Part shown: piece after piece, positions 46,761-60,000 of the stretch
How the letters are laid out: each line of letters opens with the position of its first letter
Position numbering within the stretch: position 1 is the stretch's first letter
Source: Neospora caninum Liverpool
Taxonomy: Eukaryota > Apicomplexa > Conoidasida > Eucoccidiorida > Sarcocystidae
Assembly (NCBI RefSeq): GCF_000208865.1
Contig: NC_018397.1
Location: forward strand, 5,671,748-5,735,747
DNA: 64,000 nucleotides
Direction: 5' to 3'
Translations under genes and position numbers: made by a program
Notes under the pieces: model-generated
The model's input: the letters and a program-made list of their open reading frames with translations, nothing else
What the model was told of the DNA's origin: nothing
Database searches by the model: none

Positions 46761-48551
46761 ATGGAGAGAGAACGGGGAGAAAAAAGTGCAGAGTTTCGTG
46801 GCGATGTTAATAAAAAACACACACCAACTCCTGCTAGCGACAGAGGACAGGCAGGCGGATCGGCAGACGACACTTCGGGCGCGAGTGTCGCGGCCGCAAA
46901 CGGGGCGAAGAGAAGAGCTCGGCTCGAAGCCCCCAGAGAAGCGTCTGAGAACACAGAGCAGGAAGGCTCAATTGATGTGAAAATTCCCTCAGCAAGCGTC
47001 TCCCCTCGCTCTGCGTCTGTTCCCCAGCGAGTTATGGCAGCTGCCGCGTGGTGGGACGGCAGAGAGGAAGAGAGAGATGGAGCGGCCGCGAGGAGAGGGC
47101 TCGAGGAGCCTTTGCGCGAATGCACGTGGAGCGACGGGGAAGGAAAAGGTGCCGCGGAAGGCGAAGAGCGAGAGAAAGATGAGACAAGACACACAGAGGG
47201 CGAGAGAGATCTCGACGCTGTCGACGGCCCGCAGCCTGCTCGGGGCGCGTGGTTTCTCAGGAATTTTTCTTTGCGGCGTCGCCTCGGACTGATCCCCGGA
47301 GCAAGCAGCGACGCAGGAAACGAAGCTCACCAACTCAGTTACCCGTTCTCTTCTTCTTTCTCTTCTTCTCTCTCTTCTTCCCACTCTTCGCAGAGGCCCC
47401 GGGGGGTTGCGGTCCGACCCGGCTCCGCGTCTCCGCGGTCTTTGCACGCCCGTTCCGAGGTGAAACGCGCGGCTCTTCTCGCGCCTTTCGCTTCGCTTCG
47501 ACGGCAACTGGTGCCTGCCGCTCTCTTGCGACTCGAGACGCGCCGAAACCGTCTAGACGGGAACAGAGAAGAAGAAAAAAGCCGAGGGAGCGAGAGACGA
47601 CCCGCGAGAGAAGGGAGAGACGAGGAAGGAGAAGACAGAGAGAGGCGGGAAGAGCCCGGTGGCAACGCACAGGAGCCAGCATGTTTGCGGAGCGCTGAAG
47701 GCGGGCGTACGGTGGGTCGGTCTCCCTCTCTGGAGAGTGTTTCGGCGTCTGCTCGTCCGGAGGTAGAATTCGGGAGACGAGTGGAGGGAAGCGAAAGAAG
47801 AGGGGAGGCGGAAGAATGCGGTCTCGTGTGTCTCGCTTCTTCGCCGTCTGAGAGGAAGGGCGAGCAGCCGCGTGGTGACGCGAAGGTAGCAGGAAGCGCA
47901 GGGAGGGCGAGCGGCGAAGGCGACCGGCGAAGCAGCGGCGAGAGAGAAGAGGAGTTGCAGGGAACCCAAATGAAGGTCGAGGAACAGCGGGAGGCTCTGG
48001 AAGTCGCGGAGGCAGCGCTCAAACTGGCCAGAGAAAGAATTCGGAACCTGGAGCGAGACAATGCTTCTCTGCGGACTCGCAGGTATTACGTTCTTTCTCT
48101 CCATTCGACACACAAGGAGGGCGGACGCAGAGCGAACAAACGGGAAAGAGGGAACCCTATTCCTCAGCCGGGGCACGCAGGCGCTGCGTCAAGGCTCTCT
48201 CCAATGCAGCGTGTGCGAGGTCCGAGCAACGAACAAGAGGAGGAAGAGAGAGGAGCAGAAGAGAGAGAAAGCGACGACGAGGGGCGAGAGGCAGACGCCG
48301 AGGGAGAGGAGTGTAGACAGGCAGGCAGGTCAGGGAGACGGGCGGATGCATTAGAACAGAAGCTTCGACTTTATCAGCGACAACTGCTGTTTATATCTCA
48401 GGAAAACCAACGCCTGCGGGATGTTTTGGCGGAAACCCGCACACAACAGCGACGCGCGAAAGCCGAAGAGAGACGAAAGGAGAAGGCGTCGATCGCCGAG
48501 GTTCCTGATGTGTGCACCTACGTTGTGAGTCGTCCACAGTTCGAGCTCTAG
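46761..48551 (+). CDS. Hypothetical coiled-coil protein
   Basis: One long open frame. It is also open upstream to an ATG at 46647, but that extension is encoded by a TA microsatellite, so I start at the next ATG (GCATGG). The N-terminal two thirds are low-complexity, rich in Ser, Arg, Glu and Gly. Two heptad-like segments look real: about 47950-48082 (EEQREALEVAEAALKLARER and IRNLERDNASLR) and about 48345-48480 (LEQKLRLYQRQLLFISQENQ and RLRDVLAETR). A CGCAG/GTATTA donor at 48082 suggests that the less regular stretch between the two coils contains an intron. A TTGTGAGT donor at about 48525 suggests more exons to the right. No catalytic domain seen; a structural or scaffold role is inference. 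It converges on the VPS13-like gene. Confidence 0.55.
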   Translation: MERERGEKSAEFRGDVNKKHTPTPASDRGQAGGSADDTSGASVAAANGAKRRARLEAPREASENTEQEGSIDVKIPSASVSPRSASVPQRVMAAAAWWDGREEERDGAAARRGLEEPLRECTWSDGEGKGAAEGEEREKDETRHTEGERDLDAVDGPQPARGAWFLRNFSLRRRLGLIPGASSDAGNEAHQLSYPFSSSFSSSLSSSHSSQRPRGVAVRPGSASPRSLHARSEVKRAALLAPFASLRRQLVPAALLRLETRRNRLDGNREEEKSRGSERRPAREGRDEEGEDRERREEPGGNAQEPACLRSAEGGRTVGRSPSLESVSASARPEVEFGRRVEGSERRGEAEECGLVCLASSPSERKGEQPRGDAKVAGSAGRASGEGDRRSSGEREEELQGTQMKVEEQREALEVAEAALKLARERIRNLERDNASLRTRRYYVLSLHSTHKEGGRRANKRERGNPIPQPGHAGAASRLSPMQRVRGPSNEQEEEERGAEERESDDEGREADAEGEECRQAGRSGRRADALEQKLRLYQRQLLFISQENQRLRDVLAETRTQQRRAKAEERRKEKASIAEVPDVCTYVVSRPQFEL

Positions 48552-49056
48552 GAGCGGCACAGGGCGAAGTGGACACTCCCGGGCCCCGCGGAGAAGACGC
48601 GCTTGAGTAATAACAAGGAAAAAAGGAACAAAGGAGAGAGGGATAACGACAAGAATGAGAACGCAGGACGAGGAGAGGAGAAAGAGAGAAGATGCTCCAG
48701 AGAGAGATACAACAAAAATAGAACAGGAACACACGACGTCCCGGACAGATTTTAGGCGCAAATTTGCATATATATATATATGTATATGTATATATATCTA
48801 TGTATATATTTATACATATAAGCATCTATAAGAGTCTGATCGCCTATCCGTAAATGCGAATATATATGCTTGCTCGAAAACTGTTGAAGGGAGTTCTGTG
48901 TCTTAGCGCGCGACGATGCTGAGACGTCTTTCTTGTTAAAATTCAACGTCGACTTTCAAAATAGAAGCCTGCTTACGCTCATCCGTTTCGGTCTCTACAG
49001 AGGAGAGATGCGATTCACGCGCTTCAGGTCACATCATTCCTACCAACTGTCTCGAC

Positions 49057-49059
<3 letters not shown>

Positions 49060-49097
<38 letters not shown>
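49060..49097. repeat. (TA)n microsatellite
   Basis: About 18 TA units in the convergent intergenic region. Confidence 0.95.
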
Positions 49098-49101
<4 letters not shown>

Positions 49102-49576
49102 GATTGTGTCAGGGGTTTGTAGGATTCTCGCAAGATATACACGTGCTTTTATATTTGAAGATATTCAAGGTTGGCGGCTGTGGAGCCCGGGAGAAGAAGG
49201 GAGAAGGGCGACTGTCCTGCGCAGGGCGCCAGCTGTCTCCTGAGACCGGAGGTCGAAGCATCAGCAGGCAGAGAGTGCGATTTTAGGAAGCTCTCCTCTC
49301 GGGAGTTTTGACGTGCCTCGAACGATAGAGCCTCTGCCTTCGGCATGGTGTTTAAACTAACTCACAGCCCAGCCCTGTATGATTCAACTCAAACACTGGC
49401 GCTTTCGGTAATCTGTACCTCCCACTCTAAAATGGTGAGTAGGCACGAACGTGGCAAACTGCGGTGGGCCCTTCGCAGCAACAGAACAAACGTGAAAAGA
49501 TGTGCGTCGGGAAGGTCACGAAAAACAGGGGCGCACAGACACCTGAAATACAGCCAGCAGTTGCTGTCTTTTCAGT

Positions 49577-49664
49577 GAAGCCTCCAAAATCCGGCTTCGT
49601 GCGCGACAGCCCCGAGGGCTCTCCTCTCCGTGCCTACTACTTCGCGTTCGCCTCGTTGCTCTGA
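49577..49664 (+). CDS. Candidate terminal exon, unassigned
   Basis: After a TGTCTTTTCAG acceptor, the frame reads (V)KPPKSGFVRDSPEGSPLRA then YYFAFASLL and TGA. It looks coding and could be the last exon of the plus-strand coiled-coil gene. That gene's candidate donor at 48525 is in phase 0, whereas this exon needs phase 1, so a linking exon would be required. Confidence 0.25.
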
Positions 49665-49867
49665 GGACAAAAGCGAGTTTCCCCTCACACATGACATGCC
49701 TCCTGCCTGTCGGCTTGCCTTCGCACCCGCTTCGGGTTGTCCCCGTTTCCTGCTTGTGGGTCGGATTTTTCCGAAAAATCTTTGGCAGACACTGAAGGCT
49801 GTCAGCCGGTGTCCGACCTGACCTAACCGCGCGATTCCTCTCTCTACTCTTTCTCCTCGTGTTCTTT

Positions 49868-52800
49868 TCATCTCTGGAAGTGCATGAAACTGGAAACCGT
49901 GTCGAAGGCGCGAGCGGCGGAGTCCCAGTCTCGCGTTTGGATTTCAAAGACCAAAAACGCCGGGGGAAGCGGCGTGGTCTTGCCCATCGCGCACCGAAGG
50001 GCGCGTCGGCATGTAGCCGCTACCCGGCGCGAGAGGCGTTGCAGACAAGGCACCTGCGACCAGTTTACGGTTGCGTCACGCCTCCTTTTTCCTGGAGGAT
50101 TCCGCGCATTTTGTGACGCAGTCCCGCCACGGCCGTCCTCCTCTCCCAGCGCTTCCGCGGCGAACGGGGCTTTCCGGATGTCTACGGAGGCGAGGAGACC
50201 GCCGTCGCCAGGAGTCCTATTGGGAGTTTTCTTTCGCGCCTTTCCCAACAGAGAGGAAACAAACGACCGGAAACATGCGCCGAGACACTTGCGGGCCTTC
50301 CGGACCCAAGCGACAAGCTCGCCATTCAGCCCTGAGACACATCGCGTACGGGCTGGCCGCTCCTCAGTCTCCCCGTCGCTCGCGCCTTCAGCTGCCACGT
50401 GTCCTCGCCCCTTTTCTAAACGGTCGAGCACAGGCAGGAAGCCGAGGCCAGCCTCGTCGCTCTCTTGTTCGTGTTCCGCTGCCCGACGGTTTTTCTTTGT
50501 TCGCGTCTGGGAGGTCCGTACATCCCCTTCTCCCCTCGCGTCGCTGGAGCTGTCCTGACGCCTGCGAGATTTCTTTCCATTCTCCACGTCTGTGTTCTGC
50601 GCTTTCGCATTGCCGCCAGGCGCGAGCGCTCGCTCCTCGTCGTCGCTCTGCGTGGAGTTGCCCTCAAGGCTGTCCCCTTCCCGTCGGCGCGTGCCGGGGG
50701 GAGGAGCTCGCCCCTCCGGCGTTGAGAACGTCTGCTTTGCGCGTGGGTGGCGCCCGCCGGACTCAACCCAGGCCGTCGCGTACCTTCCCAGTTCCGCCTC
50801 TGTTGCATTCTTTCTGGGCGCCTCTTTCGGCAGCTGCGACGCGTTCGCTGGCGACCTATCCCGTCGCGTTTCTCCGCCTGCCTTCCCAGCTTGCTTCGCC
50901 TCTCGGAGACTCCCTCCCCCCCCACCGGCCTTCCCTGTGGAGCCTGTGGCCGCAGCAGCCACGGCTGCCAGAGCGACGTCGCGCTCTTTTCCGTCTCCCT
51001 GGTTCCCCCCTACGTTTTTCACTTGGCCTCGGAGGGTTTTTCCCCCGCCAATCTCGTCCACTTCGCGCCGCCCTTTCCAGCGGCCTGGGCGTGCCTTGAC
51101 GACTGCCTCTGCGATGCCTTCCCGGACTCCAGCCTCCTGCGTGTACATACAGTAGGCCTTTCGCGGGTCTTTCATCGCTTGGGCGGGGAGATTCAACGCG
51201 TTGCGAACTTTCACGCGCAACAGAAACAGCGGAACCGACCCCTCGACGTGCCCCAAGGCCCCGAGGTTCCCGAGAGCTCGAAAGAACACACTGGTGCGAC
51301 GGTCGGCCCCGGGATCGGCGCGACCGTCCCCGGGATCGGCGCGACCGTACCCGGGAAAAGGCGAGACGGACCGAGGGCGGACCTGGGACGGAAGGAAGGC
51401 GCCGTTGTAGCGAGCGCTGTCACGAGTCCCGCGGCTGACTCCTTTCTCCTTCACAGGACTGTCCGGAGACGTCCGGCTGCTCGGCCGAGGCTTCCACGGG
51501 CCTGGGCGGTCGTCGCCGCCTTGACTGGACCCGGCCGAAACAGAGACAGCGTCGGAGGGCGAGGGACGGGATGCGTCTCTACCACGTCGGACGGAGCACC
51601 AAATGGACGTGAACCAGGACGAGAAAAGGCGGAGGAGAGGAGCTCTCTTCTGGGCCTTCGTGGCGTCTTCCGGGGCAAGTGCGAAACGCGTTCTCTCCTT
51701 AGGGATGCCGATGGCGGCGCCGTAGCCCCCGCCGCCTGGCCCCATTCGGGAGGCCGCTGCGAGCGCGTTCATGAACTGTTGCGGCACCATCACGTGGACA
51801 CCCGCCACATCTTTCCGTCTGCATACCCATTTGACGTTCCCGTCTTTTGCGTAGAAAAGGAGATCTGGTGTCGCCACAATGTAGTCTTTTCGCGAGGTGT
51901 ATTTTAGGCGTTTGCCGGCGTCGCGTGAGGCCGCCGGTAAGCGAGCAAGCTTCCGCATCGCTCTGTCCCGCTCGTCGGCCTCGCTTTCCAGTCGCCGTTC
52001 CTCGGTCCTTCGTTCAGGAGCCTCAGCCTCTGCTGCGCCAAAATCACCGGCGGCCTTCCAGCCGGTCAACGGCCACGCGCTCGCCTTCGCGAGCCTCGCC
52101 GGCGAACGTGCGTCCGCGGCCTCCCCTCGTCCGCGCTGTCTCCGCGCTTCAGCTTCCCGTCCGTCGAGAAGTGGGCTGTCGGTCGGCAGAGGACAGGCAA
52201 AGACCACTGGCTGCAAGCGCGCACGCGTCTTGGAAGAGATGCCTTTCTGCTGCACGTCGCTGGCCTGCGAGACGTGGAAATGGAAAGGCTGGGAGGCGAA
52301 GCTGTCAGTGAAGGCGCGAGGCGGGCGAATCGACGCAGTGTGTGGGGGCCTCTGAAGCGCCACGCGGAGCCCGGCGGTGAGCGCGTGGAGCAGGAGAAGC
52401 AGGGCGCCCAGAGCCCCAAAGACGAGCGACGAGAGGCCGTAGAGGAGGCCGAGGAAGAAGGATATCCACGCCTCTCGGGGCGTTCGTCTTTCGTCGCCTT
52501 CGGCCCCGTCGGACGGCAGACCGGCGCCTGGCTGCCCACGGGGTCGCTGGCGGGCGGTCCACTGAGTGGGGTAGAAAAAGAGAGAGAAAAGCGAGGAAAG
52601 AAAAAGCTGAAAGAAAACCACGACGCCGCGAAGCGCGCCCTCAGCTAGCGAATCGGGACACTCGAGAGTTGGACGGGAGACCCGAGTCTCCGCGGGCCAC
52701 AGGCCCAGGAGGTCGTCTCCGTCCACGAGGCGGAGAGCCTCGAAGAGCTGGAAGACGCCTGCGAAGATCGAGCTCAACCCGTCAAGCACGTCGGCGAGCA

Positions 52801-53196
52801 AACCGCGAGAGAGGCGCAAAAATACTCCCCACAGGCTCAGTCTGTGTGTGTCGCCGCCGGGCACGGCCCGCTCTGAGGAAACGCGAGAACGCACCCGCAA
52901 AGGAAAAAGAGACAGAAAAGCCGCTAGGTGCACAGGGAGAGGGCGGAAGCACGCGCGCAGACAGGAAGATGAAGAGATGCAGAGACACAGAAAAGCAGGC
53001 AGGAGGGCGATCCTGCCACGCAGTTTAGGCCTCATATGTCACGGCACCGAATTGCCGTGTCCCGTCTTCGACGTGGAATCGGTCGAAAACCAAAACCGGC
53101 TCTACAAGCGGGGAGAGCAGCAGACCACCAACACCCGTCTGACCAGCAGACCTGATATATACATTACGTTTAGAGATATGTGTACCTGTGAATGTC

Positions 53197-53230
<34 letters not shown>

Positions 53231-54028
53231 TTTGGGTGTCTGTGAACGTGCCGTGAGAACCCAGAGGCCGCGAGTTTCCCTTTCCTGTTCGGCCAGCGGG
53301 TCTCCACTGCTCGGATTCGAGTGCGCGTACTGTGGATGAGATCGAGGAAGAGAGCCCGCGTTCCGGCCGAAACATTGGAAAGGACGTTGAGAGGATTTCC
53401 GAGGACGTCAATGGAGGCGACGACTTTGTGGGCTTGGCGGATGCCTTGCTGTATGTACACCGTGCTCAGTTGTTCGAGGAACTGCTCCATCGTGTTGAAG
53501 ACGGATTGCTGGATGACCAGTCGGAATTTAACTGGGAAGTTGGTGATATCTGTCACAGTTCCCGCCACCAGTTGCAGCTGGCGAAGAAACATCACCTCGC
53601 GGTCTGCCTGGAGTCTCCTCTTGTGGAGTCGGGGAGCTCGTGCAGAGACCAGAATCTGGATCGGCCTCACGCAGAAGGTTTGGATGTAAAAAGGCTTTCT
53701 CGAAAACGTCTGCGAAGCGAGCGAACCGGGCGGGTCGGGGCAGGCGCGAAAGCGAAGGAATCCGTCAGAGCGAGGGTCTCCGAGAGCCGCTTGGCGGATG
53801 GCCGAGACGCTTCGAGAATGGAGAGAGCGGAAATACAGGTTTCGCCACTGGAGAAATCTGCGAAGAACATCACCGCAGACCTCTCTCCCTCGTGCCGTTG
53901 GCTCATACAAACACACAAACACACATTGCGAGAGGCACGTGCAGATCATGAATGTAACCTCGACGATTTGCCTATGTGCCTATCTGTCGATAGCTATCCA
54001 CCCATCTAGAGACTTATACACCTATTGA

Positions 54029-54071
<43 letters not shown>

Positions 54072-57000
54072 GTAGGTAAAGCGAAGGGCACTAGGACCGG
54101 GTACAGAGCCTGGGCGGTGTCGCTATACATCCGTCTGCCTCTTTGCACCTTTTGTCGCTTCGGTTGTCTCCTTCGGATTTCGGGCCCTACCTAAGGAGGT
54201 AGCGTACGAGTTCGAAGGTGGTGTCGATTTCGATGTGTAGCGAGACCGGAGCCAGCGCGCAGTCAAAGTACTGGAGCAGCGTTGCCTCGTCGGTCCACTT
54301 CCCGCCCAATTGGACTCGGAAAAACAGATTTTTCTCGTCAGTTTCGTCCTGGCCGTGCGCCAGCAGGAAGGGGCGAACGGTCGCTGAAACCAGGGACGCC
54401 GCCTTCGCCGTGGAAATGAGGCCCTCGCCAGGAACAAAGCCGCGCTTGTCCTCAGCCCCCCAGTGACGGAGTTTCTCTTCTGGAGTCGCGAGGCGAACGA
54501 TGGTGGAGCTGTACGCGCCAGCAACGTTGTTGTCAATTTGCAGGTTCCGGATCGCGAGGCGGTAGTCCATGTGGGTCTCCTCGCGCCGGCCTTCGTCTTG
54601 CATCCCCGCTCCCACCCCGACCAATGACGAGGCAGGCATGCGCCTCGCAGTCGCCTCCACCCCGGAGAGAGCGACGTAGGCGAGCTCTTGGGGGAGCGCG
54701 TCAACCAGTGAGAGGCCCAGGCCGTCGAGAGCAAAGGAGAAAAGAATTTGGAAATCCGACAACTTCGGAAATGGCCGAGGCGAGGCAGGATTAAGTTGTC
54801 CTGGCGGAAGCGCGCCGTCGCGTCGTGTCCTCTCGTCGTAGGGACGCTCGTCTTCACTGTCGCCTTGTTCTTCCTCGTCCCCGCCCCATCGCGCAGCAAA
54901 CCGCCGCATCCGGGTTCGCCCCGTCCGCATTCGGTCCCGAATCAACCGACCCCTTGGCCATTTCTGCGTCGCGCCTGGGATGGCGATTGATGGCGAGGAC
55001 ACCTGGGATTCTCCGACACATTCCTCTTGCACCAGGCGGTCTTGAGCGCTCCGCCGGCGTCCAAGCGAACGCACTGGAGACTTGGGGTGTGCTGCGCGCC
55101 TACGCCGAACCAGCGGTCGTGCCTGTTGACGTGCCTCCGTGCTCCTCCGCCGCCGCGAGTTGCGGCTTCCTTGAGCTTCTCGTTGACCGTCGGAAGTGGA
55201 GAAAGAAGAAGACGATAAAGGAGAAGTCGATCGCAGAAGACCGGCCTCCGAGGGTTGTTTCCTCCGCAGCGCAACGCGAAGAAAATGGGCAAAACGTCTT
55301 CCTCTGCGTCGGCTCTCCACCGAGCTATGATCAACGAGTCCCGTACCTGTCATGGCAGGTGAGAGAGGCGCCGAGGGGCTGCAGTTCTGCTCGGGGATCG
55401 CCGGAGCAGAACAAGAAGAAAAAAACGAAGAACTCGAACTCAACTCCCCCTTCGCACTTCGCCCACAGCGAGGCGTCTCCCTCGCATCGCCTTCCATCTC
55501 TCCAACATGTGAAAAAAGGCCTCCGAAACCGAAACCGTCTCCAGGGCGGCAGTCACCTTCCAAAGTCGCCCCAGGGTGTTTCAGCCTTTCCGGCAACTCA
55601 CACGTCCCAGGCGGGGATCCGACGTTGGAACCACAGCTCGCGTCGTTTCTCAAAAAGCTGGGCCGCTTAAGGGGACAGGTTGAAAGATCGTCTAGAGAAA
55701 CAAAGGGAGGCGACTCGGCGTTTTCCGCCTGTCCATCCGGTTCGTTTCTCACTGCGTTCTCTCGTGCTTTTTTCAACGCGTCATCGTCTGCATCTCCAGA
55801 GACCTTGCGCCCTGTTTTTTCGCTGCCTCTGTCGCTTTCGACTCCGGGGCGGTGGGGCTGTCGGGACGAACTGACGTGCGCGAGCGGCCGGGTGTCTCCC
55901 GACGCCTCAAAGCGGGAGATCTCAGGCAGCGCAGCTTTGTTCTCTCCTCGTTCGAGGGCGGCGCCTGGCCTCCGTGGGGCCCGCCACCGGTTGAAACGGA
56001 ACCGCGCTGCTCGTGAAAGGTTCTCGTTTTCCACGTTCCTGCCTCGGCAGCCGACTGCGCTGGAGGAGCGGGGCCGTCGACCCTCTCGATGATTCTTCTC
56101 GTCGCTTCGGTCGCTCACGGGAAGCGCGTCGCGGGAGCTTCCATATATGTGGTTGCCCTCACACGATGTGCTTCGCGTGAGCGGTTTCCTTGACCGAAAG
56201 GTCGCGTCCTTTCCTTCATCCCCCTCGCCAGACGTTTCTGCGGTTCTCTTGCTTTCCTCCTCGCCGCCCGGAGCCTCTTCGTCTCCCTCCCCTCTATCGC
56301 AACGCTGGCCGTGAGGCGAAAGATGGCTGTCCTGTGCACAAGCACGCCCCGGGGCTTTCCTCTCTCGTTCGCCTTGTCCGTCGCCTCTCTCGCCTTGCTC
56401 GGTATCGCCATCGCTGCTTCCTCTGCAGGCATCGCTGTCTCTTCTTTTTCGTTTTCGCCCGCTGTCGCCTCCTGCGGCCTGCTCACCCTTCCCCCTTCTC
56501 TCTGCTGCGGTGTTCCTCCCAACAGAGACGTCTCCGTCTCGACGAAGCGTCCGTCTCGAGGCCGCTTCCGGGCGGCGTGGTCGAGCCTGTCTGCCCGACC
56601 CGAGTCTCCTCTTGAAACTCTGGGCGAGTTGCCGCCTTCTCCCGTTTCTCTCCTCCACTGCTGCGTCCCCTTGTCCGTGTCTCTGTGTCGCCAAGCGAGC
56701 GGGAAAGTCGCCGCCTGTTTTCCCTCGCCCCTGCGAGGTTTCCAGTCGCGCTCTGAAGACGAGCGCGGGAGTCGCAAGTTGCAGGGAGCTGCGCGCCTCC
56801 CATCGCGAGGCGAAGTCGGTCAAAACGACGACGCGGCGCCCGCGGGCCACCTGCGTGGTGAGAAAGAGACAGTCTCTTCCGCCACTCAAAGGCAAGGGCG
56901 GATGCGCTTTCACTCGCCCAATGTCGCAGGTGCAATGCACTTGCTGGCCTCCTGCGTCGATCACGGTGAAGCGCAGCTTGCGTCCACTCCGCGTCGGGTC

Positions 57001-60000
57001 TTGCCAGGCGTATTCCACTTGCGCGCCGGGATAAAGCAACTCGCTCCGGTCGCGACTCGCCCCGGTCCCCAGGGCGCGGCGGGAGGTTCCGAGCACCTGG
57101 CTAAAGTAGACAAGCCTGCGCGAGGCATTGATCAGCAAAAACTCGCTTTTCGTCGGCCGTTCAAAACAGACGAACATCGCAGCCCGCTCCACAGCTCGGA
57201 CGTCCACTTGAACAATCGTGTAGGTCCGGCGGACCGCGCGTGAGGGGGAAGACGCCAGCGCGTCTCTCGGCACCCAACGCGTCGGGGCGCTGAGGAGACG
57301 CTGCGGGTCCCTCGCCGCAGACAGAGAGGCCGCTGGACAGACCACGCGCATCTGCTGCGATGACACTGCACTGAGACGAACCTCAGAAGACCAGATATGT
57401 CGAAGACGCGCAGGTGGAGCCGGGCGCCCGAGACTCGCGCCTCTCGATGGCAAATCCAGTGGAGGGGAAGGAGAGGACGCCTCGGAGGCGGCGTTCAAGC
57501 ATGGAACCCTCGAAGGGCCAGAGCTGACAGGCAAGCTGGAACCGCTGCAAAAGAGAAATGCAAGCGCACACAGACAGGGAACGCGGAGGCGTGGGCGACG
57601 TCGGGGAGCACAGAAACAAAACAAAGTGCGCAGTAGATGTTTAGCTACTCACAAGAAACTCAAGGTTCCATGGGCGCCAGACCAAGGTCGCCCGTCGAGC
57701 AGGACGGGGAGGAATCTCGTGAAAAACGGAAACGTTTCAAGAGCTGGGCATGAACGTGGGGCCGCACGAGTAGCCCAGGGGTGCATCGCCTCTTTTGAGT
57801 CTTCTGGGGCAGTGCGTAGGTCGTGAGGGACACACAGGCGCCACCATTCGAAAGCCCCAAGTGGCTGTAGAGTCGCACGTGAAGAGAAAGGAGCTAAGCT
57901 CGCCAAAGCGTGTAGTCACCAAAACATCCGAGTGGATCTCGAGTCCAGGCCCCCGAGGGCGTTTGAAGGCCTGCGTCGTGCGCAGTTTCTCTGACCTGGT
58001 CTGTAGGTTGATTCCTTCGCGAGCATCGACGACATGTGCAGTGCGTCCGCCTGGCCTTCCCTTAGGGGCTGAACCTCCTGGCGCGGCTCTGTCGTCATTC
58101 TCAAAGAGAGCAGGATCGACGAGAGAGAACTGAAAAGACGGACTTCCGTTAGGCCACACACGCTGGGGATGAAAGGTCTGCTGTTCTCCGGGGGCCAGGC
58201 GCAAGAACTCGGCGGCGCTGCCTTCATGTGGTTCCCGAATCCAAATCTGGGTGTCGAGGGAATTAACGAACGTGAACCGACTGTACACGTTGACGATTTT
58301 CGTTCGCAGAAACGGCGGCGGGGCGAGAGAGACGGTCACACCCAGCCAGTGCGCCTGCAAGGTTTCCTGGTCGCCCTCGACGACCTCCTCGCCCCCGGGT
58401 CTCCCGAGAGACAGAAGCCGGCGCCTGTCTCCAAAGGCCCTCTCGCCGGGACGCGCCTGTCTCAGCAAAAACCGAGGAATCACCACTTGGCCTGTCGCCC
58501 CCACAGTATCGACGCTGAAGCCAGCTGCCTTGTCCCTCCTTTCCGCCTCCGTGTCTTCCTTCGGCCTGTCCAAGTCGATTTGGGAGGCATCCACGCGGCC
58601 CTCGGCTCCGGCGCTCTTCTCCGTCGAGGGCGACCTTTTAAGCCCGTCGGCGGTGCCGTTCGCGCCTTTCAGGCGCGCGCCCGCAGGGAGAGGCAGCTGC
58701 GACAAGGCCAGCAGATCTGACAGCCGATTGACGGGAGCTAAGCCGAAAATAAGTTCCTTTTTCCGACGCCCAGACGCGCCCTTCGTGGATCCCCCGACCC
58801 CGTGGGGCGACAGCAGTCGCCACTCGAAGGGATCGAGTCTCTGAGGCAGTTGTCGAGGCCAGGCGACCGACAGCGGGGAGGGATGGCGGTTGACGACAAC
58901 ATAAGGAGCGTACAGGCGCACAGTTCGCACCCCTGTCTGCCAGGTGTAGATGTGGGAGCCTAGCGACGCTGCGTCTTCCAAAAACGTCATTTTTTCTGCG
59001 AGTTTCACTTCCTCCGGATTCTTCGTGGCGAGGCACCATGGTGAGGAGGGACAAAACGCGAGTGTTTGCGAGGCTGGAAATCGAGGCTGCGAGGCCAGAC
59101 GACTGTTCGGAGGTGTCCGGTTCATGCCTAGTGCACCACGCTCATTCGCAATCGTTACCAACCTTCCGCGCTCTAAGCTTGTTCGCCTACTGTCTCCGCT
59201 TTCCCTCCCTTCGACAGCATCTCTTTGCCACTCTCCGTCGCCGCTGGGCGTCCGTCGGCTCGCGGCTGTGGCGGAGAGCGCAGAACTTCCGGCCTGCCTT
59301 CCGCATGGCCCCCGGCGCACAAAGGAGACTGCGGAGACTCCGCCAGGTCCGACTGCTGAGCCGGCGACCGTTTCCGCGCAGATGGCGACCTCGTCGGGCT
59401 CCTGGGCCGCAGCGAAGCGGAAGAGCGGGTTGTCGGGGGCGAGAGGCGCACCGTCGGGAAGCACGATTTCCGAACGATGGAGCAGAATTGTGGAGTCGAG
59501 GAGCGGCAGCAAGAAGAGGCCGGGAACGGCTGCAGGAGACCCGCCGGCCGTCCGAGAGTTGATGCCTATCGGCTGTGATCGGTAGACGTAGGTGAAGTGT
59601 GTGGCGCTGCTGGAGAAGGAAATCTCGAGGGAGAAGGCCCGACACGCCTGCTCAATTTGCGCGTCCTCTCCAGCTTTCAGAGTGAGGACGGGGGTAAGAG
59701 AGGAAGCCCCAACCAACGAAGGAGAACCCCGAGCAGGCCCGACGGGTGTCTCGTCCCAAAGGTGACCGCGTAGCTGATCCGCCTGCTGCGCTTTGCCATC
59801 TTCTCCCCTTGACCGTCCTCGCTCTCTTACGCTTCCAAAGAGCTCCGCCGATGGTTCTGAGAGGGAGACGGCACGCCGGCGTCTGGCGTCCTCGCTGTTT
59901 CTTCGCCTACTTGAGAGCGGCGAAGGGGACACGGAGACCTGTGTCGCCTTGTACCGAAGACGAGACCGCCCAGATGAAGGTGAAGACGACACGAGATAGG

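Larger units (their letters stand above)
48552..49867. other. Intergenic between convergent coiled-coil and VPS13-like genes
   Basis: Holds two TA-rich stretches (48768-48800 and 49060-49097) and one exon-like piece at 49577-49664. Otherwise no coding character; both 3' UTRs should lie here. Confidence 0.5.
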
